Positions 53,603 through 62,821 are shown, counted from the stretch's first letter. The stretch is DNA of 64,000 bases from Sulfuricurvum kujiense DSM 16994 (GCF_000183725.1 NC_014762.1:62001-126000), one strand, 5' to 3'. Numbers and translations are program-made. Notes: generated from the letters alone by a model not told the origin.

Positions 53603-54502
53603 ATGAGAAAAGCTCGAGTCATAGGGTTCATATTGCTATTTTTGATCGTCGGGATTGCGGCTTCGGTTTATTATTACAACCGTCCGGCAGAGTCATCAAG
53701 AATTCATATTTCAACCAATCCGTGGATCGGCTTTACCCCTTTTATCTATGCCCAGGAGAAAGGGTGGCTGGAGAGCACTCCGTTTCGGTTCTTATGGCTG
53801 GTTGATTTGACGGATAATGCCCGTTTGTACGAAAGGGGATTCACGCAGGGATTTACCGCAACACAGTATGAGCTGCTCCATTTTAAAAACAAAAATACCA
53901 TCAAACCTGTATTTTTAATCGATCAATCTTTCGGTGCCGATGCCATTGTTTCCAACCGAACCCTTGAAGAATTGCAAAATACGAGAGAAAAAGTAGATGT
54001 CTATTTGGAACAAGGATCCCTCAATGATGATTTTTTTGAAGCGTTTGTCACTGAAAAAGGGCTCCAAAAAGTAACGTTTCAAAAAATCGATACATCTCAA
54101 AAAAATATCTCTACCCTCACGGAGATGTCACATCCGATTATTATTATCTCGTATCAGCCGTATCTTGCGGGATTGATCAAAAAAGGGTTTAAAGTCCTTG
54201 TTTCGACCCAGAGCATGCAGACTTTTTTTGTCGTTGATGCGTTATTTGTGGATGAAAAGACGATTCAGGGGCGAGAGAAAGAGTTTGCCGATCTTAAAAA
54301 ATTGTTTGCGTTAGGGGTTGAGCGGTTTAAACGAGATCCGCATGAGTACTATGAGACGATCAAAGGGTATTTGGAAGGGCAGAGCTATGAAGAATTTATG
54401 GAAACAACCACTCAAATCAAGTGGTTGTATCAAACCCATCCGAATGAGATTATTACTCATCTCAATGCCCAGCAGATAAAAACAGACAGGCTGTTGCCGT
54501 GA
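53603..54502 (+). CDS. NMT1/SsuA-type solute-binding protein, membrane-anchored
   Basis: 299 residues. A single N-terminal helix (VIGFILLFLIVGIAASVYYY) is followed by a periplasmic binding fold: RIHISTNPWIGFTPFIYAQEKGWL, QSFGADAIVSN and MQTFFVVDALFVDE. The last residues overlap the next start (54499, gTGA), so it is coupled to a GGDEF-EAL protein. Instead of feeding an ABC transporter (none adjacent), it probably serves as the ligand sensor for the cyclic-di-GMP protein. The ligand is unknown. Confidence 0.78.
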   Translation: MRKARVIGFILLFLIVGIAASVYYYNRPAESSRIHISTNPWIGFTPFIYAQEKGWLESTPFRFLWLVDLTDNARLYERGFTQGFTATQYELLHFKNKNTIKPVFLIDQSFGADAIVSNRTLEELQNTREKVDVYLEQGSLNDDFFEAFVTEKGLQKVTFQKIDTSQKNISTLTEMSHPIIIISYQPYLAGLIKKGFKVLVSTQSMQTFFVVDALFVDEKTIQGREKEFADLKKLFALGVERFKRDPHEYYETIKGYLEGQSYEEFMETTTQIKWLYQTHPNEIITHLNAQQIKTDRLLP

Positions 54503-56949
54503 AACTGCAGCGGTTTAATTTTCTAAATTTAGCGGTTTTGTTTTTACTGATCGGGATTTTGTCGAGCAGTTTTTATACTATCGAACGAAACGGGATGCTC
54601 AATTATCTTGCGGACGGGGTCAACCAAAGTTTATTTCGGCTGGAAGAAGATATACAAAAAACTCTTCAGCAGGATCACTTAGAGAATGTTCAGGCGCTTC
54701 TTGATCAAGGGAGTGCGATTAATAGCGGGATACGCATTCTGTCTGTCTCATTGGACGGGCATACGATAGCGGTTTCATCGTCGCGTTCCCTGATCGGAAA
54801 AGTAATTGAGGGCGAGTATCTCCCTTTGACTCAAATCTCTGAAGGATTGGTAGAGAACGAGTCATTGCAGTATGAAAGCGAAGTAACCTATTTTTCGGGT
54901 GCGACCAAAAAAAGAGCACTTCTGTTGGTGGATTTGGACAAAGCGTATATCTTTGAGCGTTTGAACAATATTGCGATGTTTTACGCTTTGGCACTGTTTT
55001 TAGGATTGGGAGCAACAGCACTTGCCCTATTGGTCGGAGTAAGAAAGCTGATAATAAAGCCGCTAGAGAGGATCGCACAGCGTGCACAAAATCAAGATAT
55101 TATCGCAGAAAAACATTTGATCGAAGAACTCTCCATCCTTGATCAAACACTATGTAATTCGTTTCATTCGATGCAAGTACAACAAGAACATCTGAAAGAG
55201 GCATTGGATGAATCTTTATATCTGGACGGTATTCTCCGTACCGTCGCCGATATTAATCAGCTGCTGATTACCGCTAAGGATGTGGATGAATTGTTAATGA
55301 ATTCGTGTTTAAGACTGGCTGAACATCCGGGGTATGAGTTATGCTATATTGCACTCAAAGAAGGAGAGAGTCTTGTTGTCCAAGCGTATTCTAACGATCC
55401 GACAGAATACCTGCATCCAAAAATGAAAATCCCGACGGAAGATCTAACCGATCCGACTGTTCGAGCGATGAAAGAGATGTCAACGGTCATTATTGACCAT
55501 TTGGAGTATGAAAATTCATTCGGTCCTTGGCGATTTATTGCCGAGACCGGGTTATACGGTTCTGTCATTTCACTTCCGCTGATCAGTGCGATAGATGCAT
55601 TGCCGTTAGGGGTTATAACACTTTATACGAAATACTCGGAAGGATTTGAATCCAAAGAAGTCTCTATGCTCGAAGAGTTGGCGGGAGACATCGGATTCGC
55701 GATCCGGTCTTTTACCCAGCGCGAACAATTGAAATACTACCTGACCACTGATTCCAATACGGATCTGCCTAACCGGTTCTCATTGGTAGAAGTTCTTAGC
55801 CGGGAAAGTATGTACGGGTTGGCCATTATTAATATTGACCGCTTCGGTGATATCAATGAAGTTTACGGTGTTTCCATCGGCGATGCGGTTTTATCCCAGT
55901 ACGGTCATTGGCTTCGGGCAAAAATTGCTTCATGGAAAAATATCGAGCTCTTTAAGCTGGGGAGCGATGAATATGCTTTGGTGGCTACCCAGTGTAACGA
56001 TTTAAAGCTTTTTACCGATTTACTGGAAAATTTAATTTCGACTACACAAAAAGAGGTCTTCAGGGTCGAGGGGATAGAGATTGTCCTCACCATTACGGTC
56101 GGTGTCGCAAAATCGACGGAGCAGGTACTGGAACATGCCACTGCCGCGCTTAAGCAGGCGAAGCGCAATCGGCACAGTTTGGAGATTTTCTCCAGTGAAT
56201 CAAAACAGGAGCAGGAGAATAACATCGCTTGGTACAAACGGATCAAAGAGGCGATAGAAGATTCTCGGATTGTCCCCTATTTTCAGCCGATCGTTGATAA
56301 TGAAAGCGGAAAAATCATAAAATACGAAGCTCTTATACGACTTGTAGACGTGGATGGCAGTATTGTTTCACCCTATCAATTTTTAGAAATTGCGAAAAAA
56401 ACAAAACTTTATCCCGAGTTGACCAAAATGATGATTACCAAGGTGGTGAAACTGTTTAAAGACTCTGCGTTTCCGGTAAGTTTGAATCTTTCGACGCAAG
56501 ATCTTACAAACCATGACTTAGCCGATTTTTTAGAGGAAACAATCCATGAAAACGGAGTAGGGCAATTGATGATTTTCGAAATCTTAGAGAGCGAGGGGAT
56601 TGAAAACTATAGCTCCGTAAGCGAGTTTGTGGATCGTTTCAAAGCGATCGGATGCCGTTTTGCAATCGATGATTTCGGTTCGGGATACTCAAATTTCGAC
56701 CATTTGCTTAAACTCAATATCGATACCTTGAAAATTGACGGTTCGTTGATTAAAAATCTGCCGCACAACCGTAACGCACAGATTTTCGTTAAACATATCT
56801 GTGATTTTGCCCACGAGATGGGGATCAAAGTGATCGCAGAGTTTGTGGCGAACGAAGCAATCTTTCATCAGGTTAAAGCGATCGGTATCGATGCATCGCA
56901 AGGATACTATTTTTATGAACCATCCCCTATAGTAGTCGGAGGAAACTAA
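54499..56949 (+). CDS. Membrane GAF-GGDEF-EAL protein
   Basis: 816 residues from a GTG at 54499. Two membrane helices flank a ~135-residue periplasmic region; a HAMP-like linker and GAF-like domain (about 260-405) follow. The GGDEF domain is degenerate (LGSDEYALVA for GGDEF), so no cyclase activity is expected. EAL has KYEALIRLVDVDG, LNLSTQDL, FAIDDFGSGYSN and TLKIDGSLI with catalytic residues kept, so it should degrade c-di-GMP. Coupled to the binding protein upstream; the EAL/HDOD gene follows 2 bases on. Confidence 0.9.
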   Translation: MKLQRFNFLNLAVLFLLIGILSSSFYTIERNGMLNYLADGVNQSLFRLEEDIQKTLQQDHLENVQALLDQGSAINSGIRILSVSLDGHTIAVSSSRSLIGKVIEGEYLPLTQISEGLVENESLQYESEVTYFSGATKKRALLLVDLDKAYIFERLNNIAMFYALALFLGLGATALALLVGVRKLIIKPLERIAQRAQNQDIIAEKHLIEELSILDQTLCNSFHSMQVQQEHLKEALDESLYLDGILRTVADINQLLITAKDVDELLMNSCLRLAEHPGYELCYIALKEGESLVVQAYSNDPTEYLHPKMKIPTEDLTDPTVRAMKEMSTVIIDHLEYENSFGPWRFIAETGLYGSVISLPLISAIDALPLGVITLYTKYSEGFESKEVSMLEELAGDIGFAIRSFTQREQLKYYLTTDSNTDLPNRFSLVEVLSRESMYGLAIINIDRFGDINEVYGVSIGDAVLSQYGHWLRAKIASWKNIELFKLGSDEYALVATQCNDLKLFTDLLENLISTTQKEVFRVEGIEIVLTITVGVAKSTEQVLEHATAALKQAKRNRHSLEIFSSESKQEQENNIAWYKRIKEAIEDSRIVPYFQPIVDNESGKIIKYEALIRLVDVDGSIVSPYQFLEIAKKTKLYPELTKMMITKVVKLFKDSAFPVSLNLSTQDLTNHDLADFLEETIHENGVGQLMIFEILESEGIENYSSVSEFVDRFKAIGCRFAIDDFGSGYSNFDHLLKLNIDTLKIDGSLIKNLPHNRNAQIFVKHICDFAHEMGIKVIAEFVANEAIFHQVKAIGIDASQGYYFYEPSPIVVGGN

Positions 56950-56951
56950 AG

Positions 56952-58172
56952 ATGGGAAGCAGCTATATCGGTCGTCAGCCTATTGTTAATGAACGGGGGG
57001 CCTTATTCGCTTATGATCTTTTTTCTTCCGCGCAAAGCGCAAGCGAACACGCAACGGAAACACTGGTCAATGATCTTCAAAGTTCATTCGGAATTGATAA
57101 AATTATCGGAAAACGGCTCGGGTTTATTCGTGCGGATCATCAGTTTATATTTCATGAGCTTTTTGGACTTTTACCGAAAGAGAGTATCGTTTATGCGGTG
57201 TTGGAAGAGAGTGTTGTTGATAAGGAGCTATGCGACTCATTAGAAAAGCTTAGGGGACAAGGATACCGTTTTGCGCTCAATGACTTTGCCTATACGCCTG
57301 AAAATATAGAGAAATTTTCTCCTTTGTTCCCATATTTGGAGTATGTTAAGATCGATATCCCCCGCAGTCCCCGGATTAAACGAGAGGATGTAGAGCAGCT
57401 CAAACAACAGGAATTGACCGTAATCGGAGCAAAAATCGAGTCTCATGATATCCATGCACAGTGTGTCGCCAAAGGGTTTTCGTATTTTCAGGGGTATTTC
57501 ATCTCAAAGCCGAAAGTTCTTGAAAACCCTTCCTTTTCACTTGATCAAACGGCAGTTATTCAGTTATGGAACATGCTCCAAAGCGATGCGGATATTAATG
57601 CGTTGGTGAAAGCGTTTGAACTGAACCACATGGTGAGTTTAAAACTGATCCGTTTTGTAAATTCAGCCGTATTCGCACTCCGTAACCCTGTTTCATCCGT
57701 CCGTCATGTGCTTACACTAATGGGGAGAGAACCTCTGGCACGCTGGATAATGCTGCTGATGTTTTCCGAAGCGAAGGAATCGGATCAAAATAATATCCCC
57801 CTAATGCTAATGGTAGTGAACCGGACAGAACTGATGACGCAGTTATTGACGTTGATCAAACCGAATGCGACGGAATCGCAACAGGCAACCGCCTATTTTG
57901 TCGGAATGCTCTCTTTGATCCATCTTCTTTTTAATATTCCCCACCGCGAAGCTCTCAAGAAGCTAAACGTTACCCCCGAAATCGAACGAGCGCTGTTTGA
58001 AGGGGACGGTTTTTACGGCGAGCTATTGACAACGGTACGTTCAATCGAGATGCTCGATACCGAGGGAATAGACAAGTTTTTAGAGAAACATTCTCTAGAA
58101 CGCGAAGTATTGGAACCGCTGATCGCTTCGGCTATGGAAAAAGTAAATCAGTTTGATGAGGCGATGGGATAA
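56952..58172 (+). CDS. EAL-like/HDOD signalling protein (YuxH type)
   Basis: 406 residues. N-terminal half is an EAL fold (YIGRQPIVNERGALFAYDLF...LNDFAYTPENIEKF...YVKIDI), but the EAL Glu is replaced (AYDLF), so it is probably not catalytic. The C-terminal half is an HDOD domain (HMVSLKLIRFVNSAVFALRN and ISSVRHVLTLMG-like). It begins 2 bases after the GGDEF-EAL gene and is probably the effector of the same pathway. Confidence 0.88.
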   Translation: MGSSYIGRQPIVNERGALFAYDLFSSAQSASEHATETLVNDLQSSFGIDKIIGKRLGFIRADHQFIFHELFGLLPKESIVYAVLEESVVDKELCDSLEKLRGQGYRFALNDFAYTPENIEKFSPLFPYLEYVKIDIPRSPRIKREDVEQLKQQELTVIGAKIESHDIHAQCVAKGFSYFQGYFISKPKVLENPSFSLDQTAVIQLWNMLQSDADINALVKAFELNHMVSLKLIRFVNSAVFALRNPVSSVRHVLTLMGREPLARWIMLLMFSEAKESDQNNIPLMLMVVNRTELMTQLLTLIKPNATESQQATAYFVGMLSLIHLLFNIPHREALKKLNVTPEIERALFEGDGFYGELLTTVRSIEMLDTEGIDKFLEKHSLEREVLEPLIASAMEKVNQFDEAMG

Positions 58173-58228
58173 ATCAGTAATTAAATGTGTTTGCTTTATA
58201 CTTCCAAAAAAATTAAACAAGGTAAAAG

Positions 58229-58444
58229 ATGGTTATAGTGAATAGTTCTCTCCAGTCTCCATCACCGATGGAATCGACTCAAGTTGCAAAATCTGCTCTT
58301 CAGACAAACAAGTCTCTCGATGATGCGATTATAGAGTTCAATACACAAGAAGTGCAAAAAAATAGCAGCAGATTTCAGGAAAATCTTTCCGTTATGGCAG
58401 CTCAAATGACAGGCAAGGGATTGAATTTGGATATTAGAGGATAG
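58229..58444 (+). CDS. Small hypothetical protein
   Basis: 71 residues, helical, Ser/Gln/Asn-rich, no signal or membrane segment. AAGGTAAAAG lies upstream of the ATG. It stands between the signalling cluster and the guanidine operon. No family is recognised. Confidence 0.5.
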   Translation: MVIVNSSLQSPSPMESTQVAKSALQTNKSLDDAIIEFNTQEVQKNSSRFQENLSVMAAQMTGKGLNLDIRG

Positions 58445-58502
58445 TTTAGGCCAATTATGCCTAAGTTTGAAAAGATCCACCCCCTTCATACACATTTTTA
58501 TC

Positions 58503-58527
58503 ATATTGATTAAAATTTAATCAATAT
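58503..58527. promoter_or_regulatory. 25-base palindrome upstream of the guanidine operon promoter
   Basis: ATATTGATTAAA (58503-58514) and TTTAATCAATAT (58516-58527) are perfect inverted arms around one A. It lies 28 bases upstream of the -10 box, a position typical for an activator or repressor site. It could instead be the terminator of the preceding gene. Confidence 0.5.
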
Positions 58528-58554
58528 TTCTCATTACGGTTGAATAAATTATAT

Positions 58555-58560
58555 TATAAT
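58555..58560 (+). promoter_or_regulatory. -10 box of the guanidine operon
   Basis: TATAAT at 58555-58560, preceded by A/T-rich DNA without a clear -35 box. Transcription from about 58567 would include a GGAAGAT/ATCTTCC hairpin (58581-58597) and the full riboswitch. Confidence 0.55.
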
Positions 58561-58612
58561 TTTTGCAAGTAGAAAATTCGGGAAGATTATATCTTCCAAT
58601 ATTGTTCAATAA

Positions 58613-58704
58613 ATGGATGCTAGGGTTCCGACTGCAAAGTGCTGGTCCGAGAGTATCCGGCCTCGTAAGCGGCTACACGGAGGGATAAAAGCCCGGGAGA
58701 GAGA
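58613..58704 (+). ncRNA. Guanidine-I riboswitch (ykkC class)
   Basis: CTAGGGTTCCG (58620-58630), CTGGTCCGAGAG (58642-58653), ACACGGAGGGATAAAAGCCC and GGGAGA are the conserved blocks of the ykkC/guanidine-I aptamer in the right order. GGAT (58615-58618) pairs with ATCC (58655-58658) to close P1. The class binds guanidinium and turns on genes for its export or breakdown. It stands directly upstream of transporter and carboxylase genes that fit guanidine degradation. Confidence 0.93.
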
Positions 58705-58722
58705 TATTTCTCCCCGTTTTTT
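58695..58722 (+). terminator. Riboswitch-controlled intrinsic terminator
   Basis: GGGAGA (58695-58700) pairs with TCTCCC (58709-58714), followed by CG and six T (58717-58722). The left arm is part of the aptamer's conserved GGGAGA, so ligand-bound aptamer and terminator cannot form together. This is the usual ON-switch design of guanidine-I riboswitches. Confidence 0.78.
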
Positions 58723-58748
58723 CTCGACTAACCGTTTAGGAGGATTTT

Positions 58749-59865
58749 ATGAAACATTCACTCACACAGTGCACATCCGCTGCAGGCTCATCCAAACTAA
58801 CATCACCAAAGCTTTCCACACGTATTTCTCTGGCTGTTTTGGCTCTTGCCGTTGCGTCGACTACTATGTTTGCCGCTCCGAAAACCAACTTTAAAGTTGC
58901 ATGGACCATTTATGCGGGCTGGATGCCCTGGGATTACGGCGCCCGAAAAGGGATCGTCAAAAAATGGGCCGATAAATACGGTATTAAAATCGATGTCGTT
59001 CAGCTCAATGATTATGTAGAGTCGATCAATCAATACTCGGCGGGCTCGTTTGACGGGTGTGTCATGACCAATATGGATGCATTGACCATTCCGGCGGCGG
59101 GAGGGGTAGATTCAACTGCCGTAATTATCGGTGACTACTCAAACGGAAATGACGGGATCGTTTCAAAAAGTGCTAATAGCATGAAAGATCTTAAAGGTCA
59201 GAAAATCAATCTGGTCGAGTATTCGGTATCACATTATCTGTTGGAACGGGGATTGGCATCTGCAGGCTTGAAGGCTAAAGACGTCAAAACAATCAATACA
59301 TCGGATGCGGATATCGTTTCGGCATTCAATTCTCCTTCTATGAAAAATGTGGTGACATGGAACCCGCAGCTTGGGGAAGTGAAAAAAGTTAAAAATGCCA
59401 AGCTTTTGTTTGATTCCAGCAAAATTCCCGGCGAGATCATCGATATGATGGTTGTAAATACCCAAACTTTGAAAGAGAACCCGAAATTGGGCAAAGCATT
59501 AACGGGGGCATGGTTTGAAATCATGGGAATCATGTCGAAAAACGATGCAAAAGGTATTGAAGCGCGTACGTTGATGGCTAAAGCTTCGGGAGCATCACTC
59601 AAAGAGTACCAAGCACAGCTTGCAACCACCAAAATGTTATACGGCCGGCGAAGCTGTGAAATTTACCGAAGATCCAAAACTGATCACAACCATGGGAGAA
59701 GTGAGCAAGTTTTCGTTTGCACACGGATTATTGGGAGACAAAGCTAAGAATGACGGCTTCATCGGTATGACGTTTCCATCAAACAAATCGATCGGAAATA
59801 CGAAAAATGTCAAACTCCGATTTAATTCAGAGTTTATGAAACAAGCGGCAGAAGGGAAACTGTAA
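58749..59865 (+). pseudogene. Guanidine/urea-carboxylase-associated ABC binding protein, frameshifted
   Basis: ATG at 58749 (TAGGAGG upstream), signal peptide (~1-43), then FKVAWTIYAGWMPWDYG, YVESINQYSAGSFDGCVMTNMD and AVIIGDYSNGNDG, the pattern of the NMT1-like binding proteins found beside 'urea' carboxylases. The frame is lost near 59636-59640 after TTKML. The protein continues in another frame as YTAGEAVKFTEDPKL and ends FMKQAAEGKL at 59865. The shift is explained by two missing T in a TTTT run (Met-Phe-Tyr-Thr expected). It may be a real mutation or a sequencing error; the rest is intact. Confidence 0.85.
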
Positions 59866-59868
59866 TCC

Positions 59869-60678
59869 ATGCGTTTGATCAATCTGAATGCTGGACGGTT
59901 TTCACCGCTTTTAAAAATATTGCCGTTTGTGATTCTCGGATTGGTCTATTGGATTGCTGCAGATGCGCGTCACGCCCTAAATCCGGAAGACAAGCTTCTT
60001 CCGACATTTGAAGCGATCGGCGAAGCGGTAAAAACGATGGTCATGGAACCGGATGAATTAACCGAAGAGCCGATTTTGTACACCGATACGGTTGCGAGTC
60101 TGAACCGGATTGCACAAGGATTGGGGATTGCTACGGCTGTCGGCCTGATATTGGGGATCGTACAGGGGACGTTACCTCTGTTTCGTTCACTTCTTTCCCC
60201 GTTTTCGGCAGCAGTATCGTTAATACCGCCGATCGCGATATTGCCAATACTGTTGATCATTTTCGGGCTGGAAGAATCGGCTAAAGTGGCGCTGATCGCT
60301 ATCGGTGTGGCTCCGTTTCTGATCCGTGATACGCAGCAGCGTTCCATGGAACTTTCCGAAGAGCTCTTGATCAAGGTGCAAACCTTGGGGGCATCGACAT
60401 GGCAGATCATTCTGCGTGTCGTTTTACCCCATGTTATGCCACGTCTGCTGGATGCGCTCAGACTTTCACTGGGTGCGGCATGGCTTTTTCTCATTACGGC
60501 GGAAGCGATCGCGTCTTCGGAAGGTTTGGGATACCGTATCTTTTTGATGCGCCGCTACATGGAGATGGATGTCATTTTACCGTACGTCGCGTGGATCACG
60601 CTGCTGGCATTTCTTATGGACTGGATACTTGCGGTGATCATTCGCAGAGCATTTCCATGGTATCGGAAGGAGAAATAA
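59869..60678 (+). CDS. ABC transporter permease (guanidine operon)
   Basis: 269 residues with six membrane helices. The EAA loop (EELLIKVQTLGASTWQIILRV) and the following HVMPRLLDALRLSLGAAWLF are those of SsuC/TauC-type permeases of the nitrate/sulfonate/taurine family. Starts 3 bases after the binding protein stop; its stop overlaps the ATPase start. With the binding protein and ATPase it forms an importer, presumably for guanidine. Confidence 0.9.
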   Translation: MRLINLNAGRFSPLLKILPFVILGLVYWIAADARHALNPEDKLLPTFEAIGEAVKTMVMEPDELTEEPILYTDTVASLNRIAQGLGIATAVGLILGIVQGTLPLFRSLLSPFSAAVSLIPPIAILPILLIIFGLEESAKVALIAIGVAPFLIRDTQQRSMELSEELLIKVQTLGASTWQIILRVVLPHVMPRLLDALRLSLGAAWLFLITAEAIASSEGLGYRIFLMRRYMEMDVILPYVAWITLLAFLMDWILAVIIRRAFPWYRKEK

Positions 60679-61454
60679 TGAGTTATTTGCAAATCCGTAA
60701 TGTATGGAAAACCTACGATGATAACGTCATTCTTGAAAAACTCAATTTCACGATCGAAAAAGGGGAATTTTGTACCCTTATCGGACCGTCAGGATGCGGA
60801 AAAAGCACCTTTTTGCGAATGCTTTTAGGGAAGGAGAGCCCGACTCGCGGGACAATTTTGCTTGAGGGCGAGCCGCTCTCGAATGAGCCGGGGAGCGACA
60901 GAGGTGTCGTATTTCAAAAATACACCCTGTTCCCGCATCTAAGAGCATTGGAAAACGTGATGCTGGGACTGGAGATGGAACACTCTGCATTTCTGGGCAA
61001 AGCGTTCGGAAGCGCACGCCGCCGGATTAAAGAGGAAGCGATGGAGATGATCAAAGCGGTAGGGTTGGAGCAATCGGCGCACAAGTACCCTTCTGAACTC
61101 TCAGGAGGGATGCAGCAGCGTCTCTCTATCGCTCAGGCTTTGGTGAAAAAGCCGAAGATATTGTTGCTGGATGAGCCGTTCGGCGCACTTGATCCTGGAA
61201 GCCGATCCGATATGCAGGAGCTGGTTCACGGATTATGGCAGACCTACGGGCTGACCGCATTTATGGTGACACATGATGTCAAAGAGGCTTTTGAGCTCGG
61301 CACCAGATTGCTGGTGTTTGATAAAGTCCGTAACGATCCGCACTCACCGAATGCCTACGGCGCTACGGTCGTCAATGATATAAAACTTGATAAAAATAAA
61401 CGAAAAAATAAAGGAGAAGGGCATGTCGACCATGATGAAACCATTATCGCCTGA
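60678..61454 (+). CDS. ABC transporter ATPase (guanidine operon)
   Basis: 258 residues from the ATG at 60678 (AAGGAG upstream, overlapping the permease stop). Walker A GPSGCGKST, Q-loop FQKYTLFPHL, signature LSGGMQQRLSIAQA, Walker B ILLLDEPFGALD and H-loop VTHDVKEAFEL are all complete. Closest in style to SsuB/TauB. The last ~10 codons overlap the next gene by 32 bases. Confidence 0.92.
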   Translation: MSYLQIRNVWKTYDDNVILEKLNFTIEKGEFCTLIGPSGCGKSTFLRMLLGKESPTRGTILLEGEPLSNEPGSDRGVVFQKYTLFPHLRALENVMLGLEMEHSAFLGKAFGSARRRIKEEAMEMIKAVGLEQSAHKYPSELSGGMQQRLSIAQALVKKPKILLLDEPFGALDPGSRSDMQELVHGLWQTYGLTAFMVTHDVKEAFELGTRLLVFDKVRNDPHSPNAYGATVVNDIKLDKNKRKNKGEGHVDHDETIIA

Positions 61455-62187
61455 GACTATCCTCTTTGATGAGGTACTGCCGGGCGGAGGACGCTGGAGC
61501 AAGATCATTCGCAAAGGTCAGGTGCTTCGAATCCTGAATACCGAAGCGACAAGCGGCCTTTCGGCCCTTTTTTATAACGTCCATGAACGGACCGAGCGCT
61601 ATAACGCGGCCGATACGGTCAAGATTCAATATAACGCGTATCTAAAGCAAGGCAAAGCACTCTATTCGGACATGGGCCGTATTTTGATGTCGATTATTGA
61701 AGACAGTTGTGAGACGCACGATACGGTGTGCGGTTATACCATGGCAGCCGATGTCGAAAAACTTTGCGGACTCGGAAACTATCAGGCCAAGCGTAATTGC
61801 TATTACAAAAACGATTTTGATAATTTCCTCGTGGAAGTAGGAAAATACGGGATGGGACGCCGCGATATCATGCCGTGTCTCAACCTTTTCGCCGATGCGA
61901 AGATCGGTGAACGCGGAGAACTGATCTTCCGAGAGGACACTGTGCCTGCGGGGAGCTTTATCGAACTGCGTGCCGAGATGGATGTCCTCGTAATCCTGTC
62001 AAATACCGTGCATGTGCTGAGCACCAATGAAACGTACGATGTCAAACCGGTGAATCTGACCGTCTATCAGGGAGATGCCGTGGCAGAAGATGATATATGT
62101 GTGATTGATTCGGAGCGAAGCGAGCGCGCATTTGTCAACACCAGAAATTATATGAAACAGTTTACTCAAGGAGGCGGAAATGTCTGA
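61423..62187 (+). CDS. Carboxyguanidine deiminase subunit (DUF1989, UCA2-type)
   Basis: 254 residues from the ATG at 61423 (AAAGGAGAAGG upstream). GGGRWSKIIRKGQVLRILNTE, SALFYNVHERTERYN, SIIEDSCETHDTVCG and MPCLNLF are the DUF1989 pattern, formerly 'urea carboxylase-associated protein'. These proteins were shown in other bacteria to form a heteromeric deiminase that turns carboxyguanidine into allophanate and ammonia. The Cys and His in ETHDTVCG are likely metal ligands. The paralogous partner overlaps its 3' end by 8 bases. Confidence 0.87.
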   Translation: MSTMMKPLSPETILFDEVLPGGGRWSKIIRKGQVLRILNTEATSGLSALFYNVHERTERYNAADTVKIQYNAYLKQGKALYSDMGRILMSIIEDSCETHDTVCGYTMAADVEKLCGLGNYQAKRNCYYKNDFDNFLVEVGKYGMGRRDIMPCLNLFADAKIGERGELIFREDTVPAGSFIELRAEMDVLVILSNTVHVLSTNETYDVKPVNLTVYQGDAVAEDDICVIDSERSERAFVNTRNYMKQFTQGGGNV

Positions 62188-62821
62188 GATGATTACGGTC
62201 GATTTGACTTTGAATGAACCTATCTATGATGAGACGATACCTGCCGGAGAGCCTTGGTACCATGTTGTGAAAGCGGGCGAAGTGCTGCGGATCGTCGATT
62301 TGGAAGGGTGCCAGGCTGTGGATACCCTTTTTTACAATGCCAATGACGTCACAGAACGCTACAGCGCTCCTCAAACCATCGTACGACAAAAGAACATCTT
62401 TGTCGAAACGGGTACCGAACTCGTTTCCAATTTGGGAAATACGATGATGAAAGTGATCAGCGATACCTGCGGGCGCCACGATACACTGGGCGGTGCATGC
62501 AGTGCCGAGAGCAATACGGTTCGCTACGCGCTGGATAAACTCGATATGCATTCGTGCCGGGACAATTATCTTTTGGCATTGGGACAAATGGGGATGGACA
62601 AGCGCGATCTCGTGAGCAATATCAATTTTTTCATGAATGTGCCGGTCGAAGCGGACGGGACACTGGCCATCATAGACGGGATTTCCACCCCCGGCAGTAC
62701 GATCGAATTGATCGCATTGATGGATACCCTGGTATTGATCTCGAACTGTCCGCAGCTTAATAACCCGTGCAATGCGTTCAATCCTACACCGGTAAGACTG
62801 AGCATCTATAAACCTTTTTAA
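62180..62821 (+). CDS. Carboxyguanidine deiminase subunit (DUF1989, UCA1-type)
   Basis: 213 residues. PAGEPWYHVVKAGEVLRIVDLE, DTLFYNANDVTERYSAPQT, VISDTCGRHDTLGGACSAES and VSNINFFMNVPV match DUF1989 and run in parallel with the upstream paralogue. The start overlaps the upstream stop region by 8 bases, so the two subunits are translationally coupled, as expected for a heterodimer. UCA1 versus UCA2 naming is by length and is tentative. Confidence 0.87.
   Translation: MSEMITVDLTLNEPIYDETIPAGEPWYHVVKAGEVLRIVDLEGCQAVDTLFYNANDVTERYSAPQTIVRQKNIFVETGTELVSNLGNTMMKVISDTCGRHDTLGGACSAESNTVRYALDKLDMHSCRDNYLLALGQMGMDKRDLVSNINFFMNVPVEADGTLAIIDGISTPGSTIELIALMDTLVLISNCPQLNNPCNAFNPTPVRLSIYKPF

Noticed and set aside
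60399-60677. N-terminal extension of the guanidine-operon ABC ATPase
   Set aside because: These codons lie in the permease gene and match nothing; the ATG at 60678 has AAGGAG and begins the ABC domain.
62180-62821. Urea degradation pathway proteins in the strict sense
   Set aside because: The guanidine-I riboswitch upstream and current knowledge of DUF1989 proteins favour guanidine as substrate.
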